Source of the DNA: Lineus longissimus
Taxonomy: Eukaryota > Nemertea > Pilidiophora > Heteronemertea > Lineidae
Length of the DNA: 64,000 nt
Direction: 5' to 3'
Assembly (NCBI RefSeq): GCF_910592395.1
Contig: NC_088322.1
Coordinates: forward strand, 5,577,431 to 5,641,430
Shown: positions 19,985 through 31,136 of the stretch, piece by piece
Position numbering within the stretch: position 1 is the first letter of the stretch
Layout: every line of letters starts with the position of its first letter
Position numbers and translations under genes: made by a program
Notes under the pieces: model-generated
Database searches by the model: none
Told to the model about the DNA's origin: nothing
The model's input: only the letters and a program-made list of their open reading frames with translations

Positions 19985-20307
19985 GCCACTATTGACGTCA
20001 CAAAGATAGCATCTTCGCCTCGTGGAGCCAATGACACGCGCGCTATCGGTTGAATGATCTCGTCTCGACATCTCAGACCCGTGAGGTTCCCATTCACAAT
20101 AACACAAACGCTGCGATGTTGAGAAGTAATGCCACCCCTAATCATCACGGATCCCCCGCCATGTCGACCATGTTCAACTAGGCAACAATCTACGTAACGT
20201 TCATTTCTGCATCGGTACACCCATATTCGGCCGTCACTGCGAGACAACTGGAACCTTGATTCATCTGTGAACACAACGAATCGCCACAATCGAAACTGTG
20301 TTCGCAA
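19985..20307 (-). pseudogene. Tc1/mariner transposase fragment
   Basis: Reads VVFTDESRFQLSRSDGRIWV, YRCRNERY, then GRHGGGSVMIRGGIT and VNGNLTGLRCRDEIIQPIA. This is the first catalytic Asp (TDES) and following strands of a Tc1-like DDE_3 transposase. The second Asp and the final Asp/Glu are absent. It sits between the Gypsy 5' LTR and the RT fragment of the Gmr1-like element, as a small insertion or patch. Confidence 0.7.
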
Positions 20308-20334
20308 CTTAATTTTGTCTTTAAATTCAGTTTC

Positions 20335-20447
20335 CTAAAATCAAAACTGAACCTCAGCGAATTGTCCGACTTCCTAACCAGAACAATGAACGCATTGTAG
20401 GCAGGGTTTGAAGATTCAATAACGCCCAAACGTCTCATATCATTCAC
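20335..20447 (-). pseudogene. RT N-terminal fragment (Gmr1-like)
   Basis: Contains MNDMRRLGVIESSNPAYNAF and IVLVRKSDNSLRFSFDFRKL, the entry motif of Ty3/Gypsy RTs (normally I-x-P-S-x-S-P-x-x-S-P-x-V-x-V-x-K-K-D-G-S-x-R). It ends at LNLKTK, where the Tc1 fragment takes over. The palm with the catalytic DD is missing. Confidence 0.7.
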
Positions 20448-20976
20448 TTCATTCTATATCATCATCAGGAAAACTGGCTTCAAGAGATATTCAATCCATA
20501 GTTGGGTTGTCTTGCTCTCCGTCGACAAAGTTTCTAGTGTAAAACATGAAATCATTCCTGTTATTCTGCTTAGCTTATGCATACCTGCCATCTATAATTT
20601 TTGGATTACATCGTAGTGCCACCTACATTTAATTGCCATAACAATGTACAACATGCATCAAAATGATTGCATCATGCTGAGTTTATCTAAAGCCAAGAAT
20701 ACCATGTATACCGGTTGCTTATTTCTCATTGGGTGATTGAGCGACAAAGTAGTAATTGTTGACAAACTTACCTCATCCTTTTCGTTAGTATTTTGTATCA
20801 TATCTATGAATCATATCTATGGAACACATATTTTAAGACTATAAAGCATCATAAATACAATCATTTCAGAGTATCACGGTAAATGTTTAACCAAAAGTGT
20901 AATTTCTACCACAAAAACCAGGTATATACTTACGCCTTTTGGTAAATAGAGACAAAAAAGTAAATTACTTAATTAC

Positions 20977-21316
20977 GTAATGGCGGCACCGAATTCAGTA
21001 TGTGTGAATCTCATCACCTAATATTTTATGGGCTTATTGTGTTCGTTGACCACGAAAACATAGGTATAGACACCAAATTTGTTATGATATCATGCATATT
21101 AATTAAGTTATAGCCAATAAACTGACTTTCGGTAATGGCGGACCTAATTTGCATATGCAGCATTTGGTAGTCACATGACATCATATTTTATGGGCTTATT
21201 GTGTTCATTGACCATGAAAACAGAAGTATAGTCACCAAATTAGTTGTGATATCATGCATATTAATTAAGTTATAGCCAATAAAATGAATTACGGTAATGG
21301 CGGACTTAATTTGCAT
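20977..21316. repeat. Tandem repeat, about 155-162 bp x 2.2
   Basis: Units start GTAATGGCGG at 20977, 21132 and 21294. They share TTTTATGGGCTTATTGTGTT and ATCATGCATATTAATTAAG. The array interrupts the Gmr1-like pol between the pre-RT and RT parts, so it arrived later. Confidence 0.7.
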
Positions 21317-21439
21317 ATTTTGGAAAAGCCTCAAGGGTGCCCGCGGGGCATCACGATGTTTCTGGTTCTACACATCTCAAAGATATAGAAACTGCAAAAA
21401 AAACGGGACGCAACTGCAAGGTTCACATCAAAATCGGCC

Positions 21440-21762
21440 TTTCACTGCCGGACTATTCCGTTTACCCCCGGATAAGGCTTCACGTGAACGGGCTCATCAT
21501 CAGTCAGATCAAATATGTGCTCGACAAGATCAGTTGCCCCGGGTACACCAGTGAATATTTCCTAGAATTCTTCCAATATTTCACAAACTTCGCGCCTTTG
21601 TTCTGCTGATAACCCATCATACACCCTGAGTTTTTTGTAACTTTCTTTCGCCTTCACCAGCCTAAGATCTACAAATGATTTAATACCACCCTCGTCAATG
21701 TCGCTATCAGACTCAATCACAGTTATGCCTGCCGTATGTTTAGGGTCACTATCTACCAACAC
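21440..21762 (-). pseudogene. Pol linker and pre-RT region (Gmr1-like)
   Basis: Reads LSAEQRREVCEILEEF, a stop, then EIFTGVPGATDLVEH and FDLTDDEPVHVKPYP. It matches the segment just before RT in Gypsy polyproteins (D-V-F-x-x-x-P-G-x-T-x-x-x-x-H-x-I-x-x-x-D-x-x-P-x-x-x-x-P-Y). It directly follows the integrase C-terminal domain. Confidence 0.65.
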
Positions 21763-21867
21763 GAAACCTGCAACACCGTTTGTACAACAATGATATTTCT
21801 TATCAGCAGATTAATATGGCCCACGTTATGGTTACGATTCACTTCGACTCGACTTCACTTCTGACCC

Positions 21868-22130
21868 ACCTTGCCTACAACAAGAAATAGTCCCTTCCAT
21901 TGCATCAGGTGTTTATTCCGGTCAGTCAGGAACAAGACCAGATCCTTATCACCTACATCTAGATTACACGTGGGCGTTAGTAGTGTTTTGCTCTAGCTTG
22001 TGAACATTGGATGGTATGGAGAAGTAGAGAGAGATTTGATCGGCAACAACCCGTTTACCTCAGCCATAATATCTGACATGGACTGTGAACCTTGATCAGT
22101 CAAAAATTTCTAACGGAAAACCTAAACGTT
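21868..22130 (-). pseudogene. Integrase core and C-terminal fragments (Gmr1-like)
   Basis: The core piece reads FLTDQGSQSMSDIMAE, equivalent to the catalytic SDNG/TDxG strand. The C-terminal piece reads NLDVGDKDLVLFLTDRNKHL followed by MQWKGLFLVVGKVG, the W-K-G-P-F/Y motif of Gypsy integrases. The two are separated by about 50 bp of damaged sequence. Confidence 0.6.
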
Positions 22131-22272
22131 TAAACATACTATAGACCCTCTGAAACCCTTTCAGTCTCGATGCTGGGGAAGGGGAGCCTCTGGGAACCTC
22201 GTTGCATAATCCATCAGAGTTAAAATGCACCGGTTTCAATACTCATTAGGCGGGTGAATCGGTCCGACTAAG

Positions 22273-22614
22273 TCAGCACCGACCGTACCAAACGCTTCTG
22301 AAATCCCTGGCATCGACTGGAGTGGAACTTTTTGAACCCTGCCTTTGGGAAAAGTCTTGACAAACATCACGAGATTGACAAAATCTGGTAACATTACCGG
22401 TCATACCAGGCCAAAAGAAACAGTTTCCAATACGGTCAATAGTTCCGCGAATAGCAAAGTGACCGGCTATCATCCTTGAGTCGTATGCAACATGCACCAC
22501 TTTGACTTTCAGCTTACTTGGAACTACCAACTGAAAACCTTTCCCAATTTCATACCGTTCATGGTAACGCCCCCTAACATTATCTTTCTTCCCCGCCCTG
22601 GCTTTCTCAAACAA
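22273..22614 (-). pseudogene. Integrase zinc-binding domain (Gmr1-like)
   Basis: Contains VVHVAYDSRMIAGHFAIRGT, RIGNCFFWPGM and RFCQSRDVCQ, an H-H-C-C integrase zinc finger (integrase_H2C2). The preceding stretch, FEKARAGKKDNVRGRYHERY, is a typical pre-integrase linker. Sequence further upstream (22660-22879) is probably also pol but could not be assigned. Confidence 0.75.
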
Positions 22615-22880
22615 TTTGATCAGCGATGCGTCATCTTTTTGTTCTTTCCGAAACTCATCACACTATCACGAATTCCCAATTGATCAGTAGGCCTATCCCT
22701 TGATCTAACTTACCAACAGAATTGCCCCTTTCAAGTTCATACTTACTATCACAAGACGGCACCTCCATCGTGTCAACAACCGGATAAGCGACCGGTGGGT
22801 CTACACGTACACTTAATTCTGTAATACCATGGTGTACAAACGAACATGTTATACTAGCGTAGCTATTGCTATACTGCACT

Positions 22881-24768
22881 TCCGATTAAGCTTCATAATC
22901 GGCAGGTAGGTAAAATAGATACTTTCCAACTTTACCGTACGTGATTTCTACGCAGTTCTGAGTTCAGAAATTTGCTAACACGTGATGATTTTGAGGTCCC
23001 TTGAACTAAACATGTGGCGGTTCTGTACAATAACAATGCTACTTTGTTAAGTTTGCATAAAATGTGAGGTCAAATGCTATTTATGTATGTGTAAAGTTTC
23101 GAGGATTTGGCAACTCCAAGTTGGCTACTATCTTCTCTGAAAAAAGCGTTGTCTATTTTGACATGCGCTATACTACAATCCACGGTAGTTCCGAAGCTGC
23201 CAGGCTTAAGATGGCAGCACTGGTTCTCGGTCGGAAATGCGAAAACCATTTCTATCCGATAACAAGAAAGAACAACCATTCCCGCCGGTGAAAATGTTCT
23301 CGGAACGGGGAAGAGACTGTTGTTTGCTCGCACGGAAAAACAATCGGATATTCACGATAATTTTCGCATATTTTAAGTTTTTTGCTTTTACTATATTAGG
23401 TCAGCTACACTTTGGGTGCAATGGATTTGCCTCGTCCCATCCATTTAGGATAGTGGTGAGATATTGTGTGGTTTGAACTATATCGGCGGCCGACGATCAC
23501 AACGATTACAATAGTGAGGTAGTTCTGGTGAAGAGAACGCTGCAGTCAGAATCAGATTCAATAAGTTGAGGCTCATGAGCACGCATGAACTGAAAGGTGG
23601 TTGTATTCCTAGATAGCTTAATGTAACTTGTGAGCATATCGAAAACAAGGATGTTTGTATATAATCATTCTGCTTGTTATTTATTCACATGTATGTTAAC
23701 TCATAATAGTACACACCAGCTACGTTTTATTCCAATGAAACAGAATACAATGCATAAATACAAGATGCAATACGGTTCATCATGCCGCAGCGGTATATTT
23801 CGAGCCTTCTGAATCGGTGTCGGAAAATATCCTTGGAGTTTCGTTACAATAACGTTCATTGGCTGGTCATTCAGTTCCTACTAACTAGATTCCTGGACAG
23901 TCGTGTAACTCCGTTGTTACGTCACTGCCAACACAAACCGCCATTTTGGACCCGCCACTCCAGTATTCGTGGAGTAGATCACAAGTGCGTGTAGATACAA
24001 TTGAGATGCTGCCGAAGTTTGTTATGTTTTTGACTTGATATTTAAGTCTACACCAATAAAAAACAACAATTTTTTACTCACCGATTTGAAGCGGAATGCT
24101 CTGTGTTATCTGTAAAATAAGACAATTTTATCGTTGCGCGGAGTACAGATAGCATGAAAAAATTACGGTTAGAAGTAACCCTGCTCTCGTCATCACTAGA
24201 TAATGTTACTTTTTCTGCAGTAGATTACGCAGCGACTAGTCTTTATCAATTCTTGGCAGCAGTGATACTTTGATATTATTACCCAAGAAGTTAGGTTTCC
24301 GAAGGAATCACCGCATCTGAATCCAATTTCACTACCGGAGTGTATCATGGAAAGGGAGAGAGGTTCACTCTGATGAAACTGAGTGCCTGGGCAGGAAGAT
24401 GATTTTCAGAAATGCACATCCCGTCGAAAAAAAAGGCGGTTTCGGGTAATGAACAAGCCATTGTGTTGTAGATTGTTATCAGGGAGAGTTTTCTAATTCT
24501 GCAATTCGAAATCATTTGGGCGTTATTTTCTCCTGTGCAGTGCTTTTTTTAGATCGATTCAGCTCTTCATGATTACCGCGATTAATATGTTATTGTTATG
24601 CACTTGCTGTTGTTTTGAACATGTTACATTCATGAAGGCCGATACGGGTTGGTTTCCTCTGCATGCGATCGTAATAATTCAGGCGTTCCGGTTGTGTTAT
24701 TTTATGCCCAACTGCACACCTAACCTGACTAAACAGAGGACTCTCTTTTGACCTGGCGATCACGCATA
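22881..24768. other. No recognisable feature
   Basis: No gene, RNA gene or clean repeat is visible. A CRE-like TTACGTCAC (about 23909) and a YY1-like CGCCATTTTGG (about 23939) lie close together near 23.9 kb, but no exon follows. Confidence 0.3.
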
Positions 24769-25582
24769 CACTGGTAACCGCCAAAATCGAGGAAAGTGGA
24801 CATACTTCCGAGATTTTTCTGGATTGTCCGTGAAAATCTGAAATACCCGTGATTTACCCGTGATTTTCCTGATTTTACTGCACAGGGCCATCAGAGGAAC
24901 AAAGGAATTGCTAATGTGGCATAAACATTTAAGTGATTAGGCATTAATATTGCCAAACTCTTGAGTCATGCTAGAATGCTCTCAATTGGATAATGGGAAA
25001 AACTGCTATGGTGAACGAAGGGGCTTATTGGCATAGAACTATAGGCCTTTGCCATAGAATACACAGACACTAAAATAAATATAGCATAATTAATTAAATT
25101 AAAAATAATTTTCACGGACAATATAATTGTCTGTCGTCAGCAATTCAGTGTATGGCAAGATTTGTGAGAATTCTTTTGGCAGGAATTGCATGAAAAGTAA
25201 CATCGGTTTGTTCTAAGAGACAATTTGTATTTTGGTTGTCCCAGACTGCAATTAGGAACTGCACAAATAACAATAATCAATAGTTCAATTGGCATTTTTC
25301 TTTCATTTGCCCTGATAAATTGGTTTTTTACATGTTCAATTATCCTGATCAATATGCCCAGTAAGGACCAAAAAAATACTGTCCACTTAATAGCTTCCCT
25401 TTGATTAGCAGTTCATTGGTGCCTCTGATGGCCCTGTGCAGTGGAGATCATATTATTCTAGATGGTTTCCTTTTTTAGAAAATTCACGGGTAAATCACGG
25501 GTATTTCAGATATTTCACGGACAATCCAGAAAAATCACGGAAGAATGTGTCCTTTCCTAGATTTTTGTGGTAATTACCAGTG
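24769..25582. mobile_element. MITE with about 130-bp inverted repeats
   Basis: Ends CACTGGTAACCGCC and GGTAATTACCAGTG. The arms share GATTTTTCTGGATTGTCCGT, GAAATACCCGTGATTTACCC and TGCACAGGGCCATCAGAGG. Flanks ATA (24766-24768 and 25583-25585) suggest a 3-bp duplication. Non-coding. Confidence 0.7.
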
Positions 25583-25785
25583 ATAGCCTGTGCAACTCAA
25601 ACATAATCGCGTTGACTGGAAACGTTCCCTTTCCACGACATTCGGACCATTCGCGATATCGCCATCATATATCGAATATTCTTTTTATCATACCTCATTA
25701 GTATGACCAATCTCGAAGCGCCATTCGCAGCCACGTGCCGGGCGATAACATTTACTATTCTATGGCTATTTCGCTATTTCGCTGA

Positions 25786-26004
25786 TGACGTCATCGATAT
25801 GACGCAATATTGTAAATGGCGGCCACGAGTAAGCAGAAAATCAGCGATGAAAAACGACAGTTCCAAGGCGTTTTGCACATTACGCCCGGTGTAATGTTGT
25901 ATATAGACATGTATAAAGTACTCTTGGCAACAGCCAATAGGAACACCCTGTGCCATACATGCCAGGCTGTGACAGATAACCAGCCAAGAGGTACCAAAGG
26001 ATAG
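25786..26004 (+). promoter_or_regulatory. CRE/YY1 promoter-like cluster followed by a short ORF
   Basis: A perfect CRE TGACGTCA (25786-25793), a second CRE-like ATGACGCAA (25799) and AAATGGCGGCC at the ATG (25816) resemble a CpG-type promoter. The ORF starts MAATSKQKISDEKRQF, a basic N-terminus reminiscent of hAT-domain (ZBED/SCAND3-like) proteins. It soon loses any recognisable character and stops at 26004. It could be a first exon or the 5' end of a dead hAT gene. Confidence 0.25.
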
Positions 26005-26433
26005 ATTTGTAGTGAGGGGGATTAGCCTTGGCTCTGGTCGAGTATAGACTACAGCAATTAAAAGAAGCAAGATGAATGAAAGAATATAAAGTAACATACC
26101 GTCGTCACTGAGTTTGAACCTGGAGGGCGAAAGCCCGTACATTACAGTAATACGGGCGGTAATAACTAGCGAAGTATAATGCAAGACAGGGACATTGTGT
26201 CTTGTCGCTTTGCAATCTTATTATATTATTGTAATTAAAAAAGTTATTCGGTACAATGACATAAATATTGTGCCGGTGAATTTTTTTACAGGGCAAATTA
26301 TTTTGACTCTACTATGATTTGACGTGAAATATCTAGTTAGTAATCTTCCTAAAACGCGAACAATTATAATCAATCAAAAATGGCGTTTGCTGTTTTGCTT
26401 TTAGCTTGACTCTGACCAACTACACTCCATTTA
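26005..26433. other. No recognisable feature
   Basis: AT-rich spacer without coding signal or repeat boundary. Confidence 0.3.
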
Positions 26434-26626
26434 AGAAGTTGAAAAAGTTGGCCCAGATATGACGAAGGTACGGTTTTAGACCATGATAAACTGCTAAACT
26501 GTGGAATCGGGAATAATTGCCAACTGGCAAAGTGAGGATGCAATCATTCCCGATTTCACATTTTAGCAGTCTCCCATTGTCTAAAACCGTACCATCGTCA
26601 TATCCAGGCCAACTTGTTCAACTTCT
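26434..26626. mobile_element. Fold-back MITE, 193 bp
   Basis: A near-perfect palindrome of two arms of about 88 bp starting AGAAGTTGAAAAAGTTGGCC, with GGTACGGTTTTAGAC in both. TA flanks both ends (26432-26433, 26627-26628). Probably a Tc1/mariner-type MITE. Confidence 0.75.
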
Positions 26627-26639
26627 TATGTGTCGTATT

Positions 26640-27270
26640 GGCCGACTCTTGGGGCAAAACTATGAATGTGTAGGTTACTAGTACTAGTATCAAAGTCAGA
26701 CAGTTTCTCTAGTTAGCTCTAGCAAGGTTCGTGCCGTTTCCCAAAATGAGTATGATATTTCTTCGAGGGAAAGCATTATTCCTTCGAGTTGTTCGTGTTG
26801 GCAAAGTACATATCGCCACTTTGCCTGTAGTCAATAGCACTAACCCATGCCGAGAACAATATCACTGTCTCATTGCAAACGTGCCTTGAAAAATACGTTG
26901 GTAATCATAAAACAAATGTAATGAAGGTAACCCAATATTGACTGTTTCCACATGAGAGGAATTAACTTTAATTAGTACTGCTGCGACTGGTATGAATCAG
27001 AAAGCAATACCACCGATCTTCGCTCCGTCCAGTATAAATTTCGGCGGATATGTCCAACTGCTGCGGGGATAGCTTCTTTTAATGTACAGAACAGATGGAA
27101 TTGAACACGCTTTTGTCGCTGGGTTCTGTGTCGACCAACGTTATTTAATTGTGTTTTATTGATGCATGTTTTACGTCTTTTAAAGAGCACTTAAATTATA
27201 GGCTTTAGCCTAGTTGTTGCTCCTACTTTGCCATGTTTGCAGTATCTGTATATGTTTTATGTATTTATGT
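26640..27270. other. No recognisable feature
   Basis: No supported gene or repeat. Confidence 0.3.
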
Positions 27271-27281
27271 AGATACATTAG

Positions 27282-28790
27282 TTCCTCGCATACTTCGTCG
27301 TCTGACCCAGGCCTCATTTGAAAAATTGTCTAAACCCAGCGAAGTTGGCAATTTTTACTCTAGAAATAGCGGGTTCAAGAGACGGGGCATAAATCACCCT
27401 CCGACTGGGATTATAGCCGAAATTTGATCATAATTGGCCTAACTTTTCCCGCACAATAGTAGCAGGATAATGATGACTCAATAGTACCGATAATTGACTG
27501 AGACTTGTGTGAAGCGATTTTGATAACTTGTTTCATGTGAAGTATTGGGGAATGTGAAATTATCGTTCTTGTGTTCAGTAGTTGCTGTTCCTGAGCCATT
27601 GTACATGTGCAGACCTTCCAGAAAGTAAATGTCCACAGTTTTAAAAAATATCACAGAGATAAAATAAGATTTGTGAATGCGGTTTTCAGCAGAGTATGGT
27701 ATATTTAGTTGGTCATACATCTGTTGTATTTGGATGCACCTAATTCCATCCCTTCATTATGTAACAAACATTTCAAAAAAGGTCCGAAACTCACTTATTT
27801 ATTTCATGTGCCTTTTCCAAAATTCACATGAGCCTATAAACTGTGCTTTGTGACCATCATTTTTTGGCACTTGCAATTCCATAGAGTGTGTTCGATATTC
27901 ATGACAAATGCACATTTTTGCTTAGTATTTTTATGTTATTTTTTTTTAATCTCTTCAATAACCTTTGATAATGACCCCCAGTCCTTCAAGTATGAGCTGA
28001 GTTGGCCATAGAGACCCTGACTGACTGCATTGCTGACTATGAGGGGTATTCTCAAAGGTCACTAGCTGTCTAAAAAAACAGTCACCTGTAGCGAGCTAAA
28101 ACTAATCTTCAAAATGAAAGAATTTAGCAGGAATTTTCTATTAATGAAAGCAAAAAAACCCTTTGTTTTTCATATTTCACCCATACATTGTGAAAAAGAA
28201 CGAAAATAAAATAAAATAAAACAGTTACTTTTTGGAGATTTTTAAAATTGCCTTTGACATAAAGAAGAGACAGGATTAGCTGGGTCCAAATACAACAGGT
28301 ACATGACCAACTAGATATACCATTCTCTGCCGAAAACCGCATTCAATTATCTTATTCTATCTCTGTGATATTTAAAAAGACATGTTGTAATTTACTTTCT
28401 GGAATGACTGTACATGTATGGCCACGATGACAGATGATGAAGATGGCGACAGTGGTACTGCTGACATCGATTTGTTCTCCAATCGTCATGAATGGAGGAT
28501 TACTCATAATGCATTTCCTACGAACCACTTTGCTCCTTTTGATATCATGAAAATGGTCATGCCTGAGGACATCGTTCATGGGACTAATTGTCAAAATAAT
28601 TGACTGGTTATAATTCAAGCAGCCAATAGTTTTGGGTGAAAATATGAACAATTTTGATATCACAAAACCTCATAGTTGCACTGTTCCTGAAGGAAATGTG
28701 TAATTATTTGTTCACCATCTTGAGAATGGTGAACAAATGCAAATTCTCAATAATTCTCCTAAGTTGGGAGGTTTGAATGTCAGTAAGTTG
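27282..28790. mobile_element. Pogo-type remnant A4, left half, with nested MITE
   Basis: Starts GTTCCTCGCATACTTCG, homologous to the left terminus of the element at 49599. It follows it through GCGGGTTCAAGAGACGGGGC, CCCGCACAATAGTAGCAGGA, ATGGCCACGATGACAGATGA and AATTCAAGCAGCC. It lacks the 190-bp MITE that interrupts the 49.7-kb copy and has instead an 801-bp insertion at 27610. The right half is lost beyond about 28.8 kb. Confidence 0.65.
27610..28410. mobile_element. hAT-like MITE with about 150-bp inverted repeats
   Basis: Termini CAGACCTTCCAGAAAGTAAA and TTTACTTTCTGGAATGACTG. The arms share TATCACAGAGATA, AATGCGGTTTTC and TAGTTGGTCAT. Flanks TACATGTG (27602-27609) and TACATGTA (28411-28418) match in seven of eight bases, an 8-bp duplication like hAT elements. 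The uninterrupted site is visible in the 50.1-kb pogo copy. Confidence 0.75.
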
Positions 28791-29432
28791 TTTCACTAAG
28801 ATTTATGACTTGGGCCATAGTGCCATCCATGCAAGTTTCATAAAATTCGCCCTCTGGCCGTTTTCATGAAATAACAATCCAAGGGATGGTTCCTTAAGCA
28901 CCCTGCCCCTTTTGTTATAGGCTGATTTTCCTTCACTGTCACAAAAAGTTTGTCGAATTAAATTGGCATTTATGGGGACCATCCGTCTGAAGAGGGTCAA
29001 TATATGAATTACTTCATAGATAAAACACCGTCACCACGTCAAGCTATAATACGGCATGACAATGACCCGCTGACCTTCGACCAGGACTGGCGTCAGGGCC
29101 CAGTAACTTCATAACTTTATGCCATACAACAAACAAATTTGATTCACAAAAAAATTCCAATTTCAATAAAACTGCGGACAACAAGTAAAATGTCAATAAA
29201 TGAAATAATCTAACCTTTAGAAAATAAAATCTAAAAAACGAAAAAAAAACACGCCAGAATCTTCCTGTTCTTGCGTTGCCAGCACAAATTTAATGATAAA
29301 TGAAAAGAAGTTGACAGAGTATGTACTGGTTTGGCCTATAAGTTGGGCCTCTTGTAACAAATGTGTCCAACGCAGTGAACCGCGAGCGGTGCGTTACGTC
29401 AGGTAGTTCCGCGTGGGCAGTAATTCTATGCC
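28791..29432. other. No recognisable feature
   Basis: Degraded sequence after the A4 remnant; no assignable element end. Confidence 0.3.
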
Positions 29433-29439
29433 TAGGAAA

Positions 29440-30450
29440 GGGTAGTTGATAAAGTATGGAATTAGTGAAACCTTGGAAACACTGATAAACCTTGGAATAT
29501 TCAATGTAAACCATGGAATCACTGTGCAAATAGCGCGGGAAATCGGGTGCGTTCCTTCCACGATTTATACCCTCCCAACTGACAGTCTCGTCCCAGCTGA
29601 CTTTATTGATAGCAATTTGCCAGTTAGTTCAGAAGCCAACATTTTTAATGTGGAGGATGACGTCATCAATTGGCAATGCGCTGTGGTCGTTAAAATATTT
29701 TATTTCTCTTCAATGGAAGCAAAAATTAGTTTTTATGATTGTTTTGTATTCCATAGACGATAAAGTATTATGCTCGGTACTAGATGCACGAGATCATAGG
29801 ACAAACACACACGTGAATAAAAAAAACCGCTTAGAACTGGTGACGTCACAAAGATCTCTGCATCCCTCGATGCGTACTGGAAGATGTAAGAAATCGCTCA
29901 CGGCGAAGGAAATTTTCATCCGCAAACTTCGGTAATAAACATACATGACTAGGCTTCTTTTATTCATCGTTTGTTATAAAATATCAGTCAATCATAGACA
30001 ATTAGGCCTAGACATAGTCGTCAACCTTATCCATGCATAATGCATGACAGGCCCCCAATTTTCTCTGTATCACCCTGTATGAACAGACCGATCCGTAGTT
30101 CAAATAGGCCCCGCGTGGTGGTGGCGTATTTATAAGAGGAGCGCTATTGGTCCATATTATGGGTGTGTGGTGGGCGTGTCTTCCCATATTTGGGAGATCA
30201 GTACTGTACACTGGAGGCGAGGTACAACTGGGTTGTTCTAAAATATAGACTATTGAATCGGATATGCGACAGATTTCTAAATTACCATAAAATTCCAATC
30301 TGATCATGTAAGAATAAGCTCCAAATGTTGATTCGTAACCACGTTAGGTTCGAATGGCATTATTTCACGTTTTTATGCATTTTTAGGACTGATTCCAAGG
30401 TTTATCACTGGTTCCAAGGTTTCACTGATTCCAAGCTTTATCAACTACCC
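29440..30450. mobile_element. MITE-like element, 1 kb, with AAACCTTGGAA subrepeats
   Basis: Inverted ends GGGTAGTTGATAAAG / CTTTATCAACTACCC, each followed inward by two to three copies of a TGATAAACCTTGGAAT-like subrepeat. Flanked by TAGGAAA (29433-29439 and 30451-30457), or CTAGGAAA if the shared C is counted, suggesting a 7-8-bp duplication. No transposase. The interior includes a CRE-like GATGACGTCATC at about 29656. Confidence 0.75.
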
Positions 30451-30721
30451 TAGGAAAGACCCTATTATATATTACGCTGCAGGTTGAATTGACAAGTTAG
30501 CTGTTTGATAAGACCTTATGTCAACCCAATAGCTGCAATGTACTGTCACTTTAATTAAATTTGACAAACTTTCTTGGACACACTGTACAGCAATGTATAA
30601 GACATTGTTAAGATCGCTAACAGTTGATAATAAAACGAAAATCTTTTCACATGTTACTGGTAACCAGAGAGGATGGGTCAGAGAACGGAGACGCTGATGA
30701 ATTGGTTTCTAGCAAATACTG

Positions 30722-31136
30722 CTACCATTCGTAGATGAGGAACCGTTTTTGTTGATCCTCGACCAGTACCCACCGCATAGGAATCGGGAATTTCGAAACA
30801 TGCCTGAAGAGGTAGGAGGTCATCTCGATTTCATTCCAGGAAAGGGTACAAGCCTGCTCCAACTTTTAGAAATTAGCATCTGGAAAGCCTGGAAAGTGGG
30901 TCACATCGGGGATGATGGGGAATGTCCCCAAATCGAACTTCGAAAAGTCGTGCGAATGATCAACATGTCTTCGGAGAGGATCAGCGCTGATAATGTGCGC
31001 ACTGCTTTTGGAGATAGCCACATCCCCATGCATTATTGACGACAATGTCGGTCAACAAGTAGAACCTGGACAATTAGTTGAAATTGAACAAAGTGACAAG
31101 GAAGATGATTTAGAGTTTTTTTATGAAGAGCTATGA
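30722..31136 (+). pseudogene. Pogo/Tigger-type DDE transposase, C-terminal part (A2)
   Basis: Reads FVDEEPFLLILDQYPPHRNR, then HLDFIPGKGTSLLQ and WKAWKVGHIGDDGE. This matches the DDE_1 pattern of pogo/Tigger/CENP-B-derived proteins: L-x-x-D-N-x-x-x-H with the second catalytic Asp, L-P-P-N-T-T-S-x-x-Q, and A-x-K. Then MINMSSERISADNVRTAFGD matches the W-x-x-I-S-x-E-T-I-x-x-x-F tail. One frameshift later an acidic terminus follows (IEQSDKEDDLEFFYEEL, stop at 31136). The N-terminal helix-turn-helix and first Asp are missing. Confidence 0.7.

Larger units (their letters stand above)
20335..22880 (-). mobile_element. Gmr1-like Ty3/Gypsy remnant (integrase before RT)
   Basis: Pol domains run leftward in the order zinc-binding integrase domain (22614-22300), integrase core (about 22105-22035), integrase C-terminal domain (about 21985-21868), linker and pre-RT region (21762-21440), and RT start (20447-20335). 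This integrase-first order is a described trait of Gmr1-type elements from deuterostomes. It differs from the standard order in the neighbouring Gypsy at 15.7-19.9 kb. The segment 20470-21430 contains a foreign tandem repeat. No LTRs were found. Confidence 0.55.
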
